The position numbers and the translations under genes are program-made. Below the pieces are notes generated by a model. The model saw nothing but the letters and a program-made list of their open reading frames with translations. It made no database searches and was not told the origin of the DNA. Of a stretch of DNA of 64,000 nucleotides, positions 1-7,726 are shown one piece after another. Origin of the DNA: CAZYTM01 sp964649725 (GTDB taxonomy: Bacteria > Desulfobacterota > Desulfuromonadia > Geobacterales > Geobacteraceae); contig CAZYTM010000007.1 of the NCBI GenBank assembly GCA_964649725.1, positions 130,280 through 194,279 of the forward strand, in the 5' to 3' direction. The stretch's first letter is position 1. Each line of letters begins with the position of its first letter.

Positions 1-1
1 T

Positions 2-574
2 GCCAAAAGAGTTGTGGGGCTAAAGACTTTTGGTGCACAGACTTCACATTTACCATTAAAAGTTAACATGGCCGGGGTAATACCACCAATTTTTGCTTCA
101 TCTATCATAATGTTTCCTGCGACTATTGGCAATTTTATTGATAACCCGATGGTGCAGAAGATTTCCAATAGTCTTACACCGGGTAATTGGGCATACAACA
201 TATTTTTTGTTGCCTTTATAGTCTTTTTCTGTTATTTCTATACGGCTGTGACATTTAATCCGATAGATGTGGCCGACAATGTTAAAAAACATGGTGGCTA
301 CATACCGGGGATCAGGCCAGGCAAGGAAACATCTGAGTTTCTTGACAGAGTACTAACCAAACTTACTTTTGCCGGGTCGATTTATATTTCTATTGTCTGT
401 GTTCTTCCCTCCATATTGATTGGCAAGTTCAATCTACCATTTTACTTCGGTGGGACTGCATTGCTGATTGCTGTAGGCGTAGGGATGGACACTGTGGCAC
501 AAATCGAATCACATTTGATTACCCGCAGTTATGAAGGCTTTATGAAGGGTGTCAAGATTAAGGGCAGACGCTGA
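2..574 (+). CDS. secY: Protein translocase subunit SecY (C-terminal part)
   Basis: This is the last 190 residues of SecY, the channel-forming subunit of the Sec translocon in the inner membrane. The reading frame is already open at the window's left edge, so the N-terminal half lies outside. Visible SecY hallmarks are the THLPLKVNMAGVIPPIFASS stretch and the cytoplasmic loop with PGIRPGKET that follows transmembrane helix 8 and contacts the ribosome and SecA. Hydrophobic segments for the last helices follow. The next gene, adk, begins 17 bases downstream. This is the normal place of secY near the end of the spc ribosomal operon. The family assignment is certain. Confidence 0.97.
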   Translation, partial: AKRVVGLKTFGAQTSHLPLKVNMAGVIPPIFASSIIMFPATIGNFIDNPMVQKISNSLTPGNWAYNIFFVAFIVFFCYFYTAVTFNPIDVADNVKKHGGYIPGIRPGKETSEFLDRVLTKLTFAGSIYISIVCVLPSILIGKFNLPFYFGGTALLIAVGVGMDTVAQIESHLITRSYEGFMKGVKIKGRR

Positions 575-591
575 CAACAAAGGATGCGCTG

Positions 592-1245
592 ATGAACCTT
601 ATCCTCCTCGGGCCTCCAGGCGCCGGTAAAGGGACGCAAGCAAAACTGCTGACCAAGAAATACCAGATACCACAGATTTCCACTGGGGACATTCTTCGTG
701 CCGCAGTTAAAGAGCAGACTGCCATGGGGATGAAAGCCAAGGGATTTATGGATAGTGGTGCCTTGGTTCCAGATGAGGTGGTTGTAGGCATTGTGGAAGA
801 GCGTTTGGCTAAACCTGATTGTAAGAACGGTTTTATCTTGGATGGGTTCCCCCGAACAACTGCTCAGGCAGACTCCTTGAGACGGATGTTGCAGGGGCTA
901 GGCAAGGCCGTTGAACATGTCATATCCATGGATGTTGACAAAGAAGAGTTGCTCGGTAGGATTACCGGGCGTAGAACCTGTCGTGGTTGTGGTAAAGGAT
1001 ATCACGTCAGTTTCGATCCGCCGAAAAATCTTGGTAAATGTGATGAATGTGGCGGTGAACTTTATCAACGTGATGATGACAGTGAAGCTACAATGCGAAA
1101 TCGTCTCGATATCTACGAGGAACAGACAGCACCGCTTATTGCATATTATTCAGCTGAATCTTTGCTCAGGCATATTCATGGCATGGGGTCGATAGAAGAA
1201 ATTCAGCAGGAAATTCTGCAGGTTATTGGGGGTCAATCAGAGTGA
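592..1245 (+). CDS. adk: Adenylate kinase
   Basis: It converts ATP plus AMP to two ADP in the cytosol. The P-loop GPPGAGKGTQ sits at residues 7-16, followed by the AMP-binding region STGDILR and the DGFPRT motif. The LID domain is the long form and carries four cysteines (CRGC and, about 20 residues later, CDEC), so it should bind a structural zinc. At 217 aa it has the usual length of long-type bacterial Adk. A purine-rich AAAGGA sits upstream of the ATG. The stop overlaps the GTG start of map by four bases (GTGA), which implies translational coupling. Confidence 0.98.
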   Translation: MNLILLGPPGAGKGTQAKLLTKKYQIPQISTGDILRAAVKEQTAMGMKAKGFMDSGALVPDEVVVGIVEERLAKPDCKNGFILDGFPRTTAQADSLRRMLQGLGKAVEHVISMDVDKEELLGRITGRRTCRGCGKGYHVSFDPPKNLGKCDECGGELYQRDDDSEATMRNRLDIYEEQTAPLIAYYSAESLLRHIHGMGSIEEIQQEILQVIGGQSE

Positions 1246-1991
1246 TCATTCTCAAATCTCCTCAGGAGATTGCTAGGATGAAACTCCCCTGCAGGATTGT
1301 CGCTGAAATTTTAGCTGTTTTGAAAGAACAGGTAATCCCAGGAGTTACAACCTTGGCCTTGAATCAACTGGCCGAGCAGGAGACAGAAAGACGCCAGGCA
1401 CGACCAGCTTTTAAAGGTTATAACGGTTACCCATATGCACTATGCTGTTCGGTTAACGAGCAGGTGGTTCATGGAATGCCGGGGAAAACACCTTTACAGG
1501 AAGGTGATATACTAAGCCTAGATTTTGGCGTGATAAAAGATGGTTTTTATGGTGATGCTGCTATCACGCTTGCTGTAGGTAAGATTAGCGAACAGGCAGA
1601 GCGATTACTGAAAGTCACTGAAGAATCGCTATATGCTGCAATTAATTTTGCGCGACCTGAAAATCGGCTTTCAGATATATCGCATGCAGTTCAGAGCTAT
1701 GTTGAGGCTAGAGGTTATTCAGTAGTCAGGGATTTTGTTGGCCATGGTATCGGTAAACAACTCCATGAAGGGCCACAAATACCAAATTTCGGTTCCCCTG
1801 GCCGAGGGATAAGACTTAAACCAGGGTTGGTATTGGCAATTGAACCTATGATCAACGAGAAAGGTTCTGATGTCAGAGTGTTGGAAGACGGGTGGACTGC
1901 GGTTACTTGTGATAATGGGTTGTCAGCGCATTTTGAGCATACTGTAGCAATTACCGAGCACGGCCCTGAGATACTGACAAAGTTGTCATGA
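1242..1991 (+). CDS. map: Methionine aminopeptidase, type I
   Basis: It removes the initiator methionine from nascent proteins. The metal ligands of the family are visible: the Asp pair in LSLDFGV and GFYGDAA, the His in GHGIGKQLHEGP, the Glu in AIEPMI and the Glu in the final HFEHTVAITE block. The length (249 aa) is typical of bacterial type Ia enzymes without an extra zinc finger. The start is a GTG overlapping the adk stop codon. Only 30 bases separate it from rpmJ, so no infA gene lies between them, although many bacteria have infA at this position. Confidence 0.97.
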   Translation: MIILKSPQEIARMKLPCRIVAEILAVLKEQVIPGVTTLALNQLAEQETERRQARPAFKGYNGYPYALCCSVNEQVVHGMPGKTPLQEGDILSLDFGVIKDGFYGDAAITLAVGKISEQAERLLKVTEESLYAAINFARPENRLSDISHAVQSYVEARGYSVVRDFVGHGIGKQLHEGPQIPNFGSPGRGIRLKPGLVLAIEPMINEKGSDVRVLEDGWTAVTCDNGLSAHFEHTVAITEHGPEILTKLS

Positions 1992-2021
1992 CCGAGCCTG
2001 AAGAGATGGAGAGGAGTCAAC

Positions 2022-2135
2022 ATGAAAGTAAGGGCTTCCGTAAAGAAAATTTGTGACAAGTGCAAGATAGTTAAACGCAAAGGCGTTGTACGGGTAATCT
2101 GCGATATACCGAAACATTCCCAGAGACAGGGTTAA
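2022..2135 (+). CDS. rpmJ: Large ribosomal subunit protein bL36
   Basis: A 37-residue protein beginning MKVRASVKKICDKCK and ending IPKHSQRQG. It is the smallest ribosomal protein of the 50S subunit. It keeps the zinc-ribbon ligands Cys11, Cys14, Cys27 and His32, so it is the zinc-binding (C+) form. A GGAGAGGAG ribosome-binding site precedes the ATG. It lies in the conserved spot between map and rpsM. Confidence 0.97.
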   Translation: MKVRASVKKICDKCKIVKRKGVVRVICDIPKHSQRQG

Positions 2136-2154
2136 AACAAGAGGAGGGCGGGCA

Positions 2155-2523
2155 TTGGCACGAATCGCTGGCATAGACCTACCACGAAACAAGAGGGTCG
2201 AGATTGCATTGACCTATATTTATGGCATCGGAAGAACAACGGCTCAGCAGATTCTTGTTGACGCTGGTATCAACATTAATACGCGGACCGATAACCTGAC
2301 GGAAACAGAAATCGCCCGTATTAGGGAGTTTATCGACAAAAACCTGAAGGTAGAAGGTGATTTGCGTCGAGATATTTCCATGAATATCAAGCGACTTATG
2401 GATCTTGGCTGTTATCGTGGGTTGCGTCATCGCAAGGGTTTGCCGGTCAATGGTCAACGTACCAAGACAAACGCCCGAACAAGAAAAGGTCCCGCACGTA
2501 CTGTTGCTGGTAAGAAGAAATAG
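2155..2523 (+). CDS. rpsM: Small ribosomal subunit protein uS13
   Basis: A 122-aa protein of the 30S head, contacting uS19 and the tRNAs. The N terminus ARIAGIDLPRNKRVEIALTY and the C-terminal stretch GLPVNGQRTKTNARTRKG are diagnostic. Translation starts at a TTG codon 4-5 bases after a strong GAGGAGGGCGGG ribosome-binding site. No better start is available in frame. It is the first of the rpsM-rpsK-rpsD-rpoA-rplQ alpha-operon genes. Confidence 0.97.
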   Translation: MARIAGIDLPRNKRVEIALTYIYGIGRTTAQQILVDAGININTRTDNLTETEIARIREFIDKNLKVEGDLRRDISMNIKRLMDLGCYRGLRHRKGLPVNGQRTKTNARTRKGPARTVAGKKK

Positions 2524-2545
2524 TATCTGAGCGTCTGGAGGAATA

Positions 2546-2941
2546 ATGGCTAGTCCGGCTAAAAAGGTCGTCAAAAAAAAGAAGGAACGGAAAAATATTC
2601 CCACTGGGGTGGCACACATCCAGGCTACCTTCAACAACACCATGATCACCATTACTGATCCTGCTGGTAATGTGGTTGCATGGTCGACTTCTGGTTGTAA
2701 GGGGTTCAAGGGATCACGAAAAAGCACTCCGTTTGCGGCTCAGATTGCTGCTGAAGACTGTGCGAAAAAAGCTCAGGAACATGGCATGAGATCTGTTGAA
2801 GTATATGTCAAGGGGCCAGGTTCCGGTCGTGAATCTGCTTTGCGTGCGCTTCAGGCTGCTGGATTTAACATCAGCTTTATCCGCGACGTTACCCCTATTC
2901 CGCATAACGGCTGTCGTCCACCAAAACGGCGACGGGTCTAA
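2546..2941 (+). CDS. rpsK: Small ribosomal subunit protein uS11
   Basis: A 131-aa platform protein of the 30S subunit. It shows the family blocks HIQATFNNTMITITD, GFKGSRKSTPFAAQ and the C terminus DVTPIPHNGCRPPKRRRV. The N terminus is lysine-rich (VVKKKKERK). GGAGG precedes the ATG. It lies 22 bases after rpsM in the alpha operon. Confidence 0.97.
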   Translation: MASPAKKVVKKKKERKNIPTGVAHIQATFNNTMITITDPAGNVVAWSTSGCKGFKGSRKSTPFAAQIAAEDCAKKAQEHGMRSVEVYVKGPGSGRESALRALQAAGFNISFIRDVTPIPHNGCRPPKRRRV

Positions 2942-2976
2942 TACTTTTAATGGCACCATAGGTAAGGAGGTTTTCA

Positions 2977-3603
2977 TTGGCTAGATATACGGGTCCTTCC
3001 TGCAGGTTGTGCAGAAGGGAAAACATGGAGCTGTTTCTCAAAGGGGAGCGCTGCTACACCGACAAATGTGCCATCAAGAGGAGAAACTATCCGCCAGGCC
3101 AACATGGCCAGGGGCGGTCCAAGGTCTCCAATTACGGTGTTCAGTTGCGTGAAAAGCAGAAGGTACGGCGAATCTATGGGATATTGGAAAAACAGTTCCG
3201 TTCTTATTTTGAAAAAGCTGACCGCATGAAAGGGGTCACCGGCGAGAATCTACTTTCACTCCTGGAGCGTCGCCTTGACAACCTTGTCTACCGGCTAGGC
3301 TATGCATCTTCTAGAATTGAGGCCCGCCAGTTGGTTCGGCACGGCCATTTTATTCTGAATGGTCGTAAGGTGAACATCCCGTCTATTCTGGTAAAGACTG
3401 GCGATGTACTTGAATTGCGGGAAAAAAGCCGTAAGATCGCCTCGATCAACGAATCCCTTGATGGGGTGGTTCGCCGGGGTATACCGCAATGGCTGGAACT
3501 GGACAAGGATACATTCCGCGGCGTAGTTAAGACGTTACCGGTTCGGGAAGATATCTCCATGCCGATTCAGGAACAGCTGATCGTCGAGCTTTACTCCAAG
3601 TAA
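2977..3603 (+). CDS. rpsD: Small ribosomal subunit protein uS4
   Basis: A 208-aa primary 16S rRNA-binding protein. In several bacteria it also represses its own operon. The N terminus carries four cysteines (Cys9, Cys12, Cys26, Cys31; CRLC then CYTDKC), the zinc-binding form of S4. An S4 RNA-binding domain follows (RLDNLVYRLGYASSRIEARQ). The start is TTG behind GTAAGGAGG. The gene is followed by rpoA after 33 bases. Confidence 0.97.
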   Translation: MARYTGPSCRLCRRENMELFLKGERCYTDKCAIKRRNYPPGQHGQGRSKVSNYGVQLREKQKVRRIYGILEKQFRSYFEKADRMKGVTGENLLSLLERRLDNLVYRLGYASSRIEARQLVRHGHFILNGRKVNIPSILVKTGDVLELREKSRKIASINESLDGVVRRGIPQWLELDKDTFRGVVKTLPVREDISMPIQEQLIVELYSK

Positions 3604-3636
3604 ACCGTAACGTTACCCCTTAGAGGGAGGACATAC

Positions 3637-4659
3637 ATGTACAAAAATTGGCGCGACCTGATCAGACCGAAAAAAATTCAGGTTGAAGCGGAATCTTTCA
3701 CCAATACTTACGGCAGATTTTACGCTGAACCATTTGAGCGTGGTTTTGGCACAACTTTAGGGAATTCACTGCGGCGGGTTCTGCTCTCCTCTTTGCAAGG
3801 TGCTGCTATTACCTCAGTCAAGATCAAAGGGGTGTTACACGAGTTCTCTGCCATTCCTGGGGTAACCGAGGATGTCACGGACATCATTCTCAACTTGAAG
3901 GGTGTTCGCTTTAAAATGCACGGGACAGAAGCCCGAACCATTAGGGTCGTGCACAAAGGTGAAGGAATTGTCAAGGCTGGCAATATTGTAACGGACCAAA
4001 ACATTGAAGTGCTTAATCCAGACCATCATATTGCCACATGCTCCAAGGATGCCAAGTTGGAGATGGAAATGGTTGTCAAGATGGGTAAGGGTTATGTGCC
4101 GGCTGACCGGAACCGCGACGAAAAAGCGTCGGTTGGCACTATCCCGATCGATTCCATTTTTACTCCGATTATCAAGGTCAACTTCACGGTAACTAATGCT
4201 CGGGTTGGGCAGATTACAGACTATGATAAGCTCAATCTGGAAATTTGGACAGATGGCAGTGTCAAGCCAGACGATGCTTTGGCCTATGCAGCCAAGATTC
4301 TCAAGGAGCAACTTACCATATTTATCAATTTCGATGAGGAGATTGAACCAACCGAAGAGATTGAACCAACCGAAGAGAGCGAAAAACTTAACGAGAATCT
4401 ATACCGTTCAGTGGATGAGTTGGAGTTGTCGGTTCGCTCTGCTAATTGTCTTAAGAATGCAGGCATAAAGCTGATCGGTGAATTGGTTTCACGGAGTGAA
4501 GCGGAGATGCTTAAAACGCAGAATTTCGGCCGCAAATCGCTCAATGAGATTAAAGATATCCTCGCCGAAATGGGTTTGACTTTAGGGATGAAGATTGATG
4601 GATTCCCTGACCCTGAGGTCCTGCGCCGCTTACGTGGCGACCGTAAGGAAGAGGAATAA
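3637..4659 (+). CDS. rpoA: DNA-directed RNA polymerase subunit alpha
   Basis: A 340-aa alpha subunit. The N-terminal dimerisation domain has GFGTTLGNSLRRVLLSS and the conserved PVNF-like region. The C-terminal domain (about residues 265-330, ELSVRSANCLKNAGI) contacts UP elements and activators. The linker holds a perfect 18-bp tandem duplication (4339-4356 and 4357-4374) encoding EIEPTE twice. This lengthens an already acidic linker and is probably a slippage event. The ribosome-binding site is GAGGGAGG. The gene sits in the normal alpha operon between rpsD and rplQ. Confidence 0.98.
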   Translation: MYKNWRDLIRPKKIQVEAESFTNTYGRFYAEPFERGFGTTLGNSLRRVLLSSLQGAAITSVKIKGVLHEFSAIPGVTEDVTDIILNLKGVRFKMHGTEARTIRVVHKGEGIVKAGNIVTDQNIEVLNPDHHIATCSKDAKLEMEMVVKMGKGYVPADRNRDEKASVGTIPIDSIFTPIIKVNFTVTNARVGQITDYDKLNLEIWTDGSVKPDDALAYAAKILKEQLTIFINFDEEIEPTEEIEPTEESEKLNENLYRSVDELELSVRSANCLKNAGIKLIGELVSRSEAEMLKTQNFGRKSLNEIKDILAEMGLTLGMKIDGFPDPEVLRRLRGDRKEEE

Positions 4660-4704
4660 CAGCACGACACCGCACGACGTGCCGATAGAAAGGAACCAGG
4701 AGTC

Positions 4705-5268
4705 ATGCGTCACAGTAAAGACGGCAGAAGATTAGGAAGGACCTCCAGCCACAGGATAGCCATGTTTCGCAACATGGTCACCTCCTTCCTGAGCCATGAA
4801 AGAATAACAACCACAGATGCCAAGGCCAAGGAACTCCGTTCCATCGCCGAGAAGATGATAACACTTGGCAAGCGTGGCGATCTCCATGCCATGCGTCAGG
4901 CTGCTGCTTATATCCGCGACAAGAAAGTGGTGACCAAGCTCTTCACTACCATTGCTCCCCGCTACAAGGAGCGGAATGGCGGTTACACCCGGATCGTCAA
5001 GCTCGGCATCCGTCCTGGTGATAATGCTCCGGTTTCCATAATCGAACTGGTCGAAGAGCAGGTAGAGGCAAAACCGATTAAAAAGGTGCCGGCCAAGAAG
5101 GCATCAACGAAAAAGACACCAGTCGAGAAAACTGCCACAAAAGAGGCTGCAGTCACAACCGAGGAACCACGCGGTGACAGTCTGGAAGCTTCGGCGGTAG
5201 ATGAAGAAGTGGCTCCGGTAAAGACCAAGGTCAAGGATGGCGAGGAGTGCGAGGCCAAGGCCGATTAG
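4705..5268 (+). CDS. rplQ: Large ribosomal subunit protein bL17 with C-terminal extension
   Basis: The first 120 residues or so are ordinary bL17 (MRHSKDGRRLGRTSSHRIAM and the block GGYTRIVKLGIRPGDNAP). After that comes a tail of about 65 residues rich in Lys, Ala, Thr and Glu (KKVPAKKASTKKTPVEK), which is absent from the short bL17 of Escherichia coli. The tail is low complexity and likely disordered, and no function can be assigned. It is the last gene of the operon; an intrinsic terminator follows 23 bases later. Confidence 0.96.
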   Translation: MRHSKDGRRLGRTSSHRIAMFRNMVTSFLSHERITTTDAKAKELRSIAEKMITLGKRGDLHAMRQAAAYIRDKKVVTKLFTTIAPRYKERNGGYTRIVKLGIRPGDNAPVSIIELVEEQVEAKPIKKVPAKKASTKKTPVEKTATKEAAVTTEEPRGDSLEASAVDEEVAPVKTKVKDGEECEAKAD

Positions 5269-5291
5269 TCGGTTGCTGTAATATTGCATTG

Positions 5292-5319
5292 AAAAGGCAA
5301 GGGTAACCTTGCCTTTTTT
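5292..5319. terminator. Bidirectional intrinsic terminator between rplQ and sfsA
   Basis: An 11-bp stem AAAAGGCAAGG / CCTTGCCTTTT with a GTAA loop, ending in a run of six T on the plus strand and TTTT on the minus strand. It lies between the ends of the convergent genes rplQ and sfsA, so it can serve both. Confidence 0.9.
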
Positions 5320-5335
5320 AGTTTCTGTCAGCGGC

Positions 5336-6031
5336 TCAGATGTTTACCGGCAGACGCCTGCCGAGTGTTATCTCGCTGGGCTTCACAATTGCCTGGTAGG
5401 CGAGCGCTTCGACCCCGCAGGCCACTGCCTGACGCAGCAGTCGACCGTATTCAGGGTCAATTTCGTCAGCTGCTGTTACAGAACCCGCATCGCTGCGCTG
5501 GACAACAAAGAAGATCACTCCGCGGTCACCTCTCTTAACCACCTCCATCAGTTCCCGCAGATGCTTCTGCCCTCTGGTTGTGACTGCATCAGGGAAGAGT
5601 GCCCGACCGTTTTCCACCATGGTCACGTTCTTCACCTCAACATAACAGCAGGACTCTCCCCTCTGCAGAAGCAGGTCGATGCGGCTGTTGCTGCCGTAGG
5701 CGACTTCGGCTCTGAGTTGAGGGAAGCCCTGCAACTCCTCGATCATCCCTTCCTTGATCCACTCCCGGACCAGCAGGTTAGGCCGGCCAGTATTTATACC
5801 GACCCAAATGCCGCCGATGTTCACCATTTCCCAGGTATAGGGGTACTTTCTGCTGAGGTTATCGCTGCGGGAGAGCAGCACTCTGCTGCCTGGTATATTG
5901 CAGCCCAGCATACTCCCTGAATTAGGGCAGTGAGTAGTGACCATCGTACCATTGTCCAGCAATACGTCAGCCAGAAATCGCTGATAGCGACGGATCAAAA
6001 TGCCTGGATAGAGAGGCTCAGGCAGTTTCAT
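5336..6031 (-). CDS. sfsA: SfsA family protein (sugar fermentation stimulation protein homologue)
   Basis: A 231-aa protein of the SfsA family. It has the N-terminal OB-like region (RRYQRFLADVLLDNG, HCPNSGSM) and the nuclease-like block SRIDLLLQ...CYVEVKNVT...ALFPDAVTTRGQKHLREL. The E. coli protein binds DNA, but its biochemical role is not settled. The start chosen is the ATG at 6031, whose last bases overlap the TGA of mutM (ATGA). A longer frame reaches into mutM and is not needed. The pair mutM-sfsA is therefore translationally coupled. Confidence 0.93.
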   Translation of the reverse strand: MKLPEPLYPGILIRRYQRFLADVLLDNGTMVTTHCPNSGSMLGCNIPGSRVLLSRSDNLSRKYPYTWEMVNIGGIWVGINTGRPNLLVREWIKEGMIEELQGFPQLRAEVAYGSNSRIDLLLQRGESCCYVEVKNVTMVENGRALFPDAVTTRGQKHLRELMEVVKRGDRGVIFFVVQRSDAGSVTAADEIDPEYGRLLRQAVACGVEALAYQAIVKPSEITLGRRLPVNI

Positions 6032-6843
6032 TGTTGGCAGTTCCTGCAGCGATATGTCGAACGCCCCCCCAATCTGGTTAAGTTGATAATTGTACCGCAA
6101 TGGAGACATGGTTTACCGGACCGCCCATATACAGCCAACCTGGTCTGGAAATAGCCAGGCTTGCCGGCACTGTCGATAAAATCATGTAGCGATGTCCCCC
6201 CCATGGCAATGGCCTCCTTAAGGGTTTTCTGTATAGCTTTGACCAGTAGTCGACAGCGGTTGCGGGAGAGTTTCCCAACTGGGAGGTCAGGTCTGATGGC
6301 AGCGTGAAACAGTGCTTCATTGGCATAGATATTACCGATTCCTACCACATGGTGATTATTCATGAGGAACTGTTTGACCGTTAAACGTTTCTCTCTGCTC
6401 TGCTTAAATAGATAGTCTCCGGTAAATGATCTGCTCAGCGGTTCCGGTCCCAACTCTGCCAAAAGAGGGTGCAGGAGCGGGTCGTCAACAACCCAGAGAA
6501 TTGCTCCAAAGCGGCGTGGGTCGTTAAAAACAAGACGGTAGCCTGATTCAAGCATAATCTCAAAATGGTCATGTTTGTTGGACTGCATGTTGGTACTGAT
6601 TACACGGAGATGACCTGACATGCCGAGATGTATGATTACTGAACCTTTAGAAGACCGCAGTAGTAAATATTTGCCGCGTCTATCCACAGCAGTAATGAAA
6701 TAGCCTGTCAGCTGTTCTGGAAGGTCCGCAGGTATCGGCCAGCGGAGGTTTGGATTTCTTATCTGAACGCTTGTTATCCGCTCCCCTTCCAGATATGGCA
6801 AAATCCCGCGACGAACGGTCTCTACTTCGGGTAGTTCTGGCAT
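6028..6843 (-). CDS. mutM: Formamidopyrimidine-DNA glycosylase (Fpg/MutM)
   Basis: A 271-aa base-excision repair enzyme that removes 8-oxoguanine and formamidopyrimidines and cleaves the abasic site. The mature N terminus PELPEVETVRRG supplies the catalytic Pro2 and Glu3. A helix-two-turn-helix (NIYANEALF) and the C-terminal zinc finger (CLHC...CRNC) are intact. AAAGG lies upstream of the ATG. The stop overlaps the sfsA start. The 267-bp upstream region is AT-rich and separates it from a divergently transcribed lipoprotein gene. Confidence 0.97.
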   Translation of the reverse strand: MPELPEVETVRRGILPYLEGERITSVQIRNPNLRWPIPADLPEQLTGYFITAVDRRGKYLLLRSSKGSVIIHLGMSGHLRVISTNMQSNKHDHFEIMLESGYRLVFNDPRRFGAILWVVDDPLLHPLLAELGPEPLSRSFTGDYLFKQSREKRLTVKQFLMNNHHVVGIGNIYANEALFHAAIRPDLPVGKLSRNRCRLLVKAIQKTLKEAIAMGGTSLHDFIDSAGKPGYFQTRLAVYGRSGKPCLHCGTIINLTRLGGRSTYRCRNCQQ

Positions 6844-7045
6844 CGGAGCCTTTCCATTTTCAATTAGTTATATTGTTTGTGTGAAATTTTTATTTGCAAT
6901 TTAAGCATTTTAAACTTTAATCTTAGTCGATAGAAAAAGAGATATTAATTTATCAGTTACTTTTTAATCACTATAGTTCCAATTATATTAGAGTTTGTAA
7001 TAATTGCATAATATAAATACAATGATAAAAAGCTAATTAATTAAC

Positions 7046-7074
7046 TTGACAAAAGCAATGATATTTACTACGTA
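7046..7074 (+). promoter_or_regulatory. Possible sigma-70 promoter for the lipoprotein gene
   Basis: A perfect TTGACA at 7046-7051 is followed after 17 bases by a weak -10 (TACGTA). It stands in an AT-rich spacer 37 bases before the coding sequence. The -35 is clear and the -10 is not. Confidence 0.3.
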
Positions 7075-7110
7075 GCATATGGCTGTTTAATATAATTTAT
7101 GGAGGGGATT

Positions 7111-7566
7111 ATGTTGAAAAGAATGTTGCTCGTGGTACTTATGCTGGTATTGTTCGGTTGCGGCGGTGGTGGTGGGGATGATACCGGTTCTTTAAGGGTC
7201 ACAAATTCACAAGCGGTTACTATATATCATCTTCATTTGTCTCCTACTACTTCGTCAACCTGGGGGCCGGATCAACTTGGAACCCGTACAATTGCATATG
7301 GTGAAAGTTTCACAGTTACTGGGATTCCCGCCGGTACGTATGACATGAAGCTCGATTTTTATGATGGTACATATATAACAAGGTATGGCATTACAATTTC
7401 AGCTGGGCAAACCCGGGCATACACAATTACGGCTAAAGGTGTAGCAAAAACGCCAGTTGACAACGCTGCGGCAGTTATTGACAAAAACAGTCTGCCACAA
7501 GATGGTGACAATGCAAAAGGTGCAGCATTAGCCCAGAATCCTGATCTATTGGTCAGCGAAGAGTAA
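7111..7566 (+). CDS. Small lipoprotein of unknown function
   Basis: A 151-aa protein with a type II signal peptide (KRMLLVVLMLVLFGC; lipobox LFGC, then a glycine run). The mature part looks beta-rich, with the pattern of a short immunoglobulin-like or carboxypeptidase-regulatory-like fold (SFTVTGIPAGTYDMKLDFYDG). The family is not recognised. The start at 7111 is chosen because GGAGGGG lies directly upstream. The earlier ATG at 7099 would place this site inside the gene. It is a single-gene unit flanked by a divergent gene and a hairpin. Confidence 0.75.
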   Translation: MLKRMLLVVLMLVLFGCGGGGGDDTGSLRVTNSQAVTIYHLHLSPTTSSTWGPDQLGTRTIAYGESFTVTGIPAGTYDMKLDFYDGTYITRYGITISAGQTRAYTITAKGVAKTPVDNAAAVIDKNSLPQDGDNAKGAALAQNPDLLVSEE

Positions 7567-7591
7567 AATATATTTATAGATTATCAGTTGC

Positions 7592-7630
7592 AAGAAGAGA
7601 GGCATATCTGAACGATATGCCTCTCTTCTT
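7592..7630. terminator. Strong hairpin between convergent genes
   Basis: A perfect 16-bp stem (AAGAAGAGAGGCATAT and its complement) with a 7-base loop. It lies 25 bases after the lipoprotein stop and before the 3' end of the convergent sensor kinase gene. A clear T-run is missing on both sides, so it may act as an mRNA-end stabiliser or a weak terminator. Confidence 0.65.
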
Positions 7631-7726
7631 GGTTATAGCGCTATATTATCGTACAGTAAGATTTATCAGCTAGGCCAAGAACAATGGCAGCAGCGCGAAT
7701 ATCTTGCATTGTCTCTCAGTTTGAAA

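Noticed and set aside
5309..5920. A 203-codon plus-strand frame opposite sfsA
   Set aside because: It is antisense to a clear SfsA-family gene, begins inside the terminator T-run and has no recognisable domain or ribosome-binding site.
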